NCBI RefSeq assembly: GCF_029961185.1
Contig: NZ_JASBQQ010000013.1
Span: forward strand, 1-64,000
Length of the DNA: 64,000 bases
Source: Albidovulum aestuarii
GTDB taxonomy: Bacteria; Pseudomonadota; Alphaproteobacteria; Rhodobacterales; Rhodobacteraceae
Direction of reading: 5' to 3'
Within the stretch, counting starts at the first letter, position 1. Each line of letters opens with the position of its first letter. The notes under the pieces were generated by a model. The model was not told the origin of the DNA, did not search any database, and saw only the letters and a list, made by a program, of their open reading frames with translations. Below, piece after piece: positions 62,051-64,000 of this stretch. The translations under genes and the position numbers were made by a program.

Positions 62051-62488
62051 ATGAACTCGACAAAGACCGTACTTTCCGGCGCGGCTGTATTTGTTTTCGG
62101 GATACTCGTCGGACAAATCAATATCGCAACCGTGGCGGCGCAGGAGGCCTATCCGACGGATAATGTCGGCATCGGAATCACGCAGTTGGGCGTAGTGCCC
62201 GAGGACTCCATGATCCGGCAAATTGGTACCGATGGCTATTTCCTGCAATTGCGTCTGGCGACGCTGGAACCCGGTGGTCATGTCGCCCGGCACCAGCACG
62301 ACAAACGCCCGGGTCTGGTCTACACTCTGGAAGGCTCTTGGACAGAAGGGCGATCGGATGGCGAAACCGAATACCCTGCTGGACAGGAAATCGCCCTCGT
62401 CGAAGCCGCCGATACGGATCACTGGTTTTACAACAGAGGCGATGAGCCGGTAACGGTAATAATTTGCGACATGGGGCTCGCCCAATAG
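62051..62488 (+). CDS. Exported cupin-domain protein
   Basis: 145 residues. A signal peptide (1-30, 'VLSGAAVFVFGILVGQI'... ending 'VAAQEA') precedes a single cupin barrel with metal-type histidines in 'GGHVARHQHDKRPG' and 'DHWFYNRGDEP'. Periplasmic; enzymatic role unknown. GGAGG precedes ATG 62051. A TATACT hexamer at 61919-61924 is a candidate -10 element. It is divergent from leuB across 258 bases. Confidence 0.82.
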   Translation: MNSTKTVLSGAAVFVFGILVGQINIATVAAQEAYPTDNVGIGITQLGVVPEDSMIRQIGTDGYFLQLRLATLEPGGHVARHQHDKRPGLVYTLEGSWTEGRSDGETEYPAGQEIALVEAADTDHWFYNRGDEPVTVIICDMGLAQ

Positions 62489-62594
62489 CAAAGGCGCGAC
62501 GTACAAATATGTCGTTCAGATGAGTTGGTTGCCCGAAGTCTCGGACGCGCGGGTTTGTCGTGTCGCAAAATCCGGTCTTTGTTGGCACTCCGGC

Positions 62595-63797
62595 TCACTG
62601 CGCTTCTATATCGACCCAGACGAGGCGGTGGCGCGAAGCAGCCTCTACCGTCGGTGCGCTGATGCTGTCCGGTTTGGGCCACCATATGCCCGACCCAACG
62701 ATCCGAAGATCGGCGGAGGGCAGAACGTAGTCCACACGGAGATTGCCGGGGCCCGGGTCGTCGGGCCAGTCAGCGGTGTCGAGCGATGGGTCGCCGCGAT
62801 GTGCCTTGTTCGCCCCCCCCTGACGGGTCGCCTGCGTGCCGCCGACGCTGTTCGGCAGCGGGTCGTGAAAGCGTAGGTCGGACAGCAGCGACAAGAGCGC
62901 CTCGGGCCGTCCATCGCCATCGACCGGGTCTAGATTGGCGTCGCCAAGCAGGACCATCGGCGGCTCGGGGGTAGGGGCGCTTAGCGCTCCGTCAAGAAGC
63001 CGAGTCCAGAACGCAGCCTCATCGTGGTTACGTCTGCCGTTGCGGTCTTCCGGCCCGTCAAAGACCGGCGGCGTGGCATACCAGCAGAGAAGCGTCAGCC
63101 GCGCGCCGTCAGGCATAACGATCGGCACTGCCCAATGTCCCGTCGTCGACAGGCGTTGAATCTCCATCACCTCTTCCGTCAGGCCCGCCCCACCGATCAG
63201 TGCGCCGGGCAGGTCGCGCCAGAGGGTATCCGAATAGTCGGCGACGTCCTCCTCGACGATGGGCAGGCGTGACAGGATTGCCATTCCATCCGCCCCCGCG
63301 AAACGCCCGTAGCCCTGAGCGTCGCCGGGCCCGCCGGTTTTGCCATCGCCGTCGAGGTCCAGACCTGTAGCCCGGCCGGTATTCGGCCGAAGAGCAAAGC
63401 GGTAGGGGTATTCGGCGTCCAAAGCCGAGAGCCGGTCGGCCAGGGCCGCAAGGGCCAGACCATCGAGATCGTAGTCGAACCCGGTCAGGAGGATAACGTC
63501 AGGCGCCGCGCCCGCGATCACGTCCGTGACCGCCATCACCTGCTTGTCCTTGCCCGACAGGATGTCGCGCAGCAAGAGACCGGGTCCTTTGCGGTTCAGA
63601 TCGACATTGTAGGTGGCGATGCGCAGCGTTTCAGCGGCCGACGGTCCCGCCGCCAGCAGGGCTGCCAGGATCAGGCCGGCACCAGCTCCGCGTCGGACGA
63701 TGCCGCGCTGCTGCGCTTGCGCTTCTCTGCAATCATGCCCGCAATCCGGCCCATCGCGATGCCGCGCATGAAGAGGGAAGCAGGAAGGAAAGCCCAT
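62595..63797 (-). CDS. Endonuclease/exonuclease/phosphatase family protein, exported
   Basis: Mg-dependent hydrolase of the DNase I/EEP fold: 'RIATYNVDLNR' (metal Asn), 'LTGFDYD', 'MVLLGDANLDPVDGDG' (catalytic Asp/Asn) and 'RVDYVLPS' with a final His in 'RHRLVWVDIE'. A signal peptide core 'GLILAALLAAGPSAAE' lies 40 residues into the open frame, so the true start is uncertain. ATG 63797 is the only ATG upstream and would overlap the previous gene by 127 bases; a CTG at the end of that gene, overlapping its TGA, is another option. Confidence 0.8.
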   Translation of the reverse strand: MGFPSCFPLHARHRDGPDCGHDCREAQAQQRGIVRRGAGAGLILAALLAAGPSAAETLRIATYNVDLNRKGPGLLLRDILSGKDKQVMAVTDVIAGAAPDVILLTGFDYDLDGLALAALADRLSALDAEYPYRFALRPNTGRATGLDLDGDGKTGGPGDAQGYGRFAGADGMAILSRLPIVEEDVADYSDTLWRDLPGALIGGAGLTEEVMEIQRLSTTGHWAVPIVMPDGARLTLLCWYATPPVFDGPEDRNGRRNHDEAAFWTRLLDGALSAPTPEPPMVLLGDANLDPVDGDGRPEALLSLLSDLRFHDPLPNSVGGTQATRQGGANKAHRGDPSLDTADWPDDPGPGNLRVDYVLPSADLRIVGSGIWWPKPDSISAPTVEAASRHRLVWVDIEAQ

Positions 63798-64000
63798 GCG
63801 GTCATCATCCAGATCAGCGTTTGCGGGCTTTCCAGCGTCACCGGCGAAAAGGCGAGTGACGCGAGTTTGACCGCGGCAGGGATAATGAACGGCAGAAGGA
63901 AGCCGAGTGCAATGTTGAACCGCGAATCCCGTTGAAGGCGACTGACCACATCGCCGCCGGTCGTCGGATCGAAGGTCGGCAGGTTGATCCAGACATTGAA
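63671..64000 (-). CDS. Membrane protein, partial (runs off window edge)
   Basis: Open on the minus strand from beyond 64000 to the stop at 63671. The visible 109 residues begin 'FNVWINLPTFDPTTGGD' and continue without interruption through two membrane segments ('ALGFLLPFIIPAAVKLASLAF' type and 'LIWMMTAWAFLPASLFM') to a basic tail. A GTG at 63949 is internal and not the start. Its end overlaps the EEP gene. No function is assigned. Confidence 0.7.
   Translation of the reverse strand, partial: FNVWINLPTFDPTTGGDVVSRLQRDSRFNIALGFLLPFIIPAAVKLASLAFSPVTLESPQTLIWMMTAWAFLPASLFMRGIAMGRIAGMIAEKRKRSSAASSDAELVPA

Overview
The window looks like chromosomal DNA from an alphaproteobacterium of the Rhodobacteraceae (Rhodobacter/Roseobacter relatives). 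The evidence is the high GC content, the fbc/petABC bc1 operon, the COQ9-rpsU-leuB neighbourhood, a HutF-type histidine pathway, and the GC-rich stem-loop repeats ending in 'GAGTATTTTC'. No phage, transposase or CRISPR array was found. Most genes are ordinary; starts were moved from the longest open frame wherever a Shine-Dalgarno sequence or family length decided the matter.

Layout. 0-6.7 kb: a GNAT acetyltransferase with a broken 5' end, then a minus-strand row: waaA and a PLP dehydratase, a Nudix protein, DUF1178, an SDR, an NTF2-like protein and lysC. 6.9-14.9 kb: complete histidine utilisation (hutI-hutH-hutG-hutU on the minus strand, hutF, hutD, hutC), with a perfect 16-bp HutC-type operator between hutI and hutF. 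14.9-21.9 kb: a PhyH dioxygenase, an aldose epimerase, the membrane urate oxidase puuD between two LysR genes, an AraC and a TetR regulator. 22-25 kb: a TetR-associated envelope cluster (small membrane protein, DUF4142 protein, cupredoxin), then a truncated globin coupled to a flavin monooxygenase. 25-30.3 kb: an imine-reductase-like protein, a PPOX flavoprotein, ileS (with a low-GC patch in its editing domain) and ogt. 30.6-37 kb: a peptide-type ABC transporter with a divergent peptidase E.

37-48 kb is the most unusual part. Two adjacent LysR-linked catabolic operons each carry a methyl-transfer enzyme. The first has an MttB-family (non-pyrrolysine) methyltransferase, a ketopantoate-reductase-like protein, an Ldh2-family dehydrogenase and a fumarylacetoacetate-hydrolase-family protein. 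The second has an FMN 2-hydroxyacid dehydrogenase, a ThDP decarboxylase/lyase, a transthyretin-fold protein lacking the YRGS tail, and a DmdA/GcvT-like folate-dependent demethylase. Together they suggest breakdown of a methylated 2-hydroxy acid or quaternary amine: demethylation, oxidation to a 2-oxo acid, then C-C cleavage. The substrate is not known. The block ends beside a tRNA-Lys gene.

48-64 kb: dapF and mtaB; two tandem small cytochromes c, each with an FNR-like box about 70 bp upstream of its start; an FMN riboswitch controlling ribH2; DUF1062, a GST and a LysE-type exporter; petABC with a strong terminator; a quinone oxidoreductase with COQ9; rpsU; leuB; a secreted cupin; an exported endonuclease/phosphatase-family protein; and a membrane protein that runs off the right edge.
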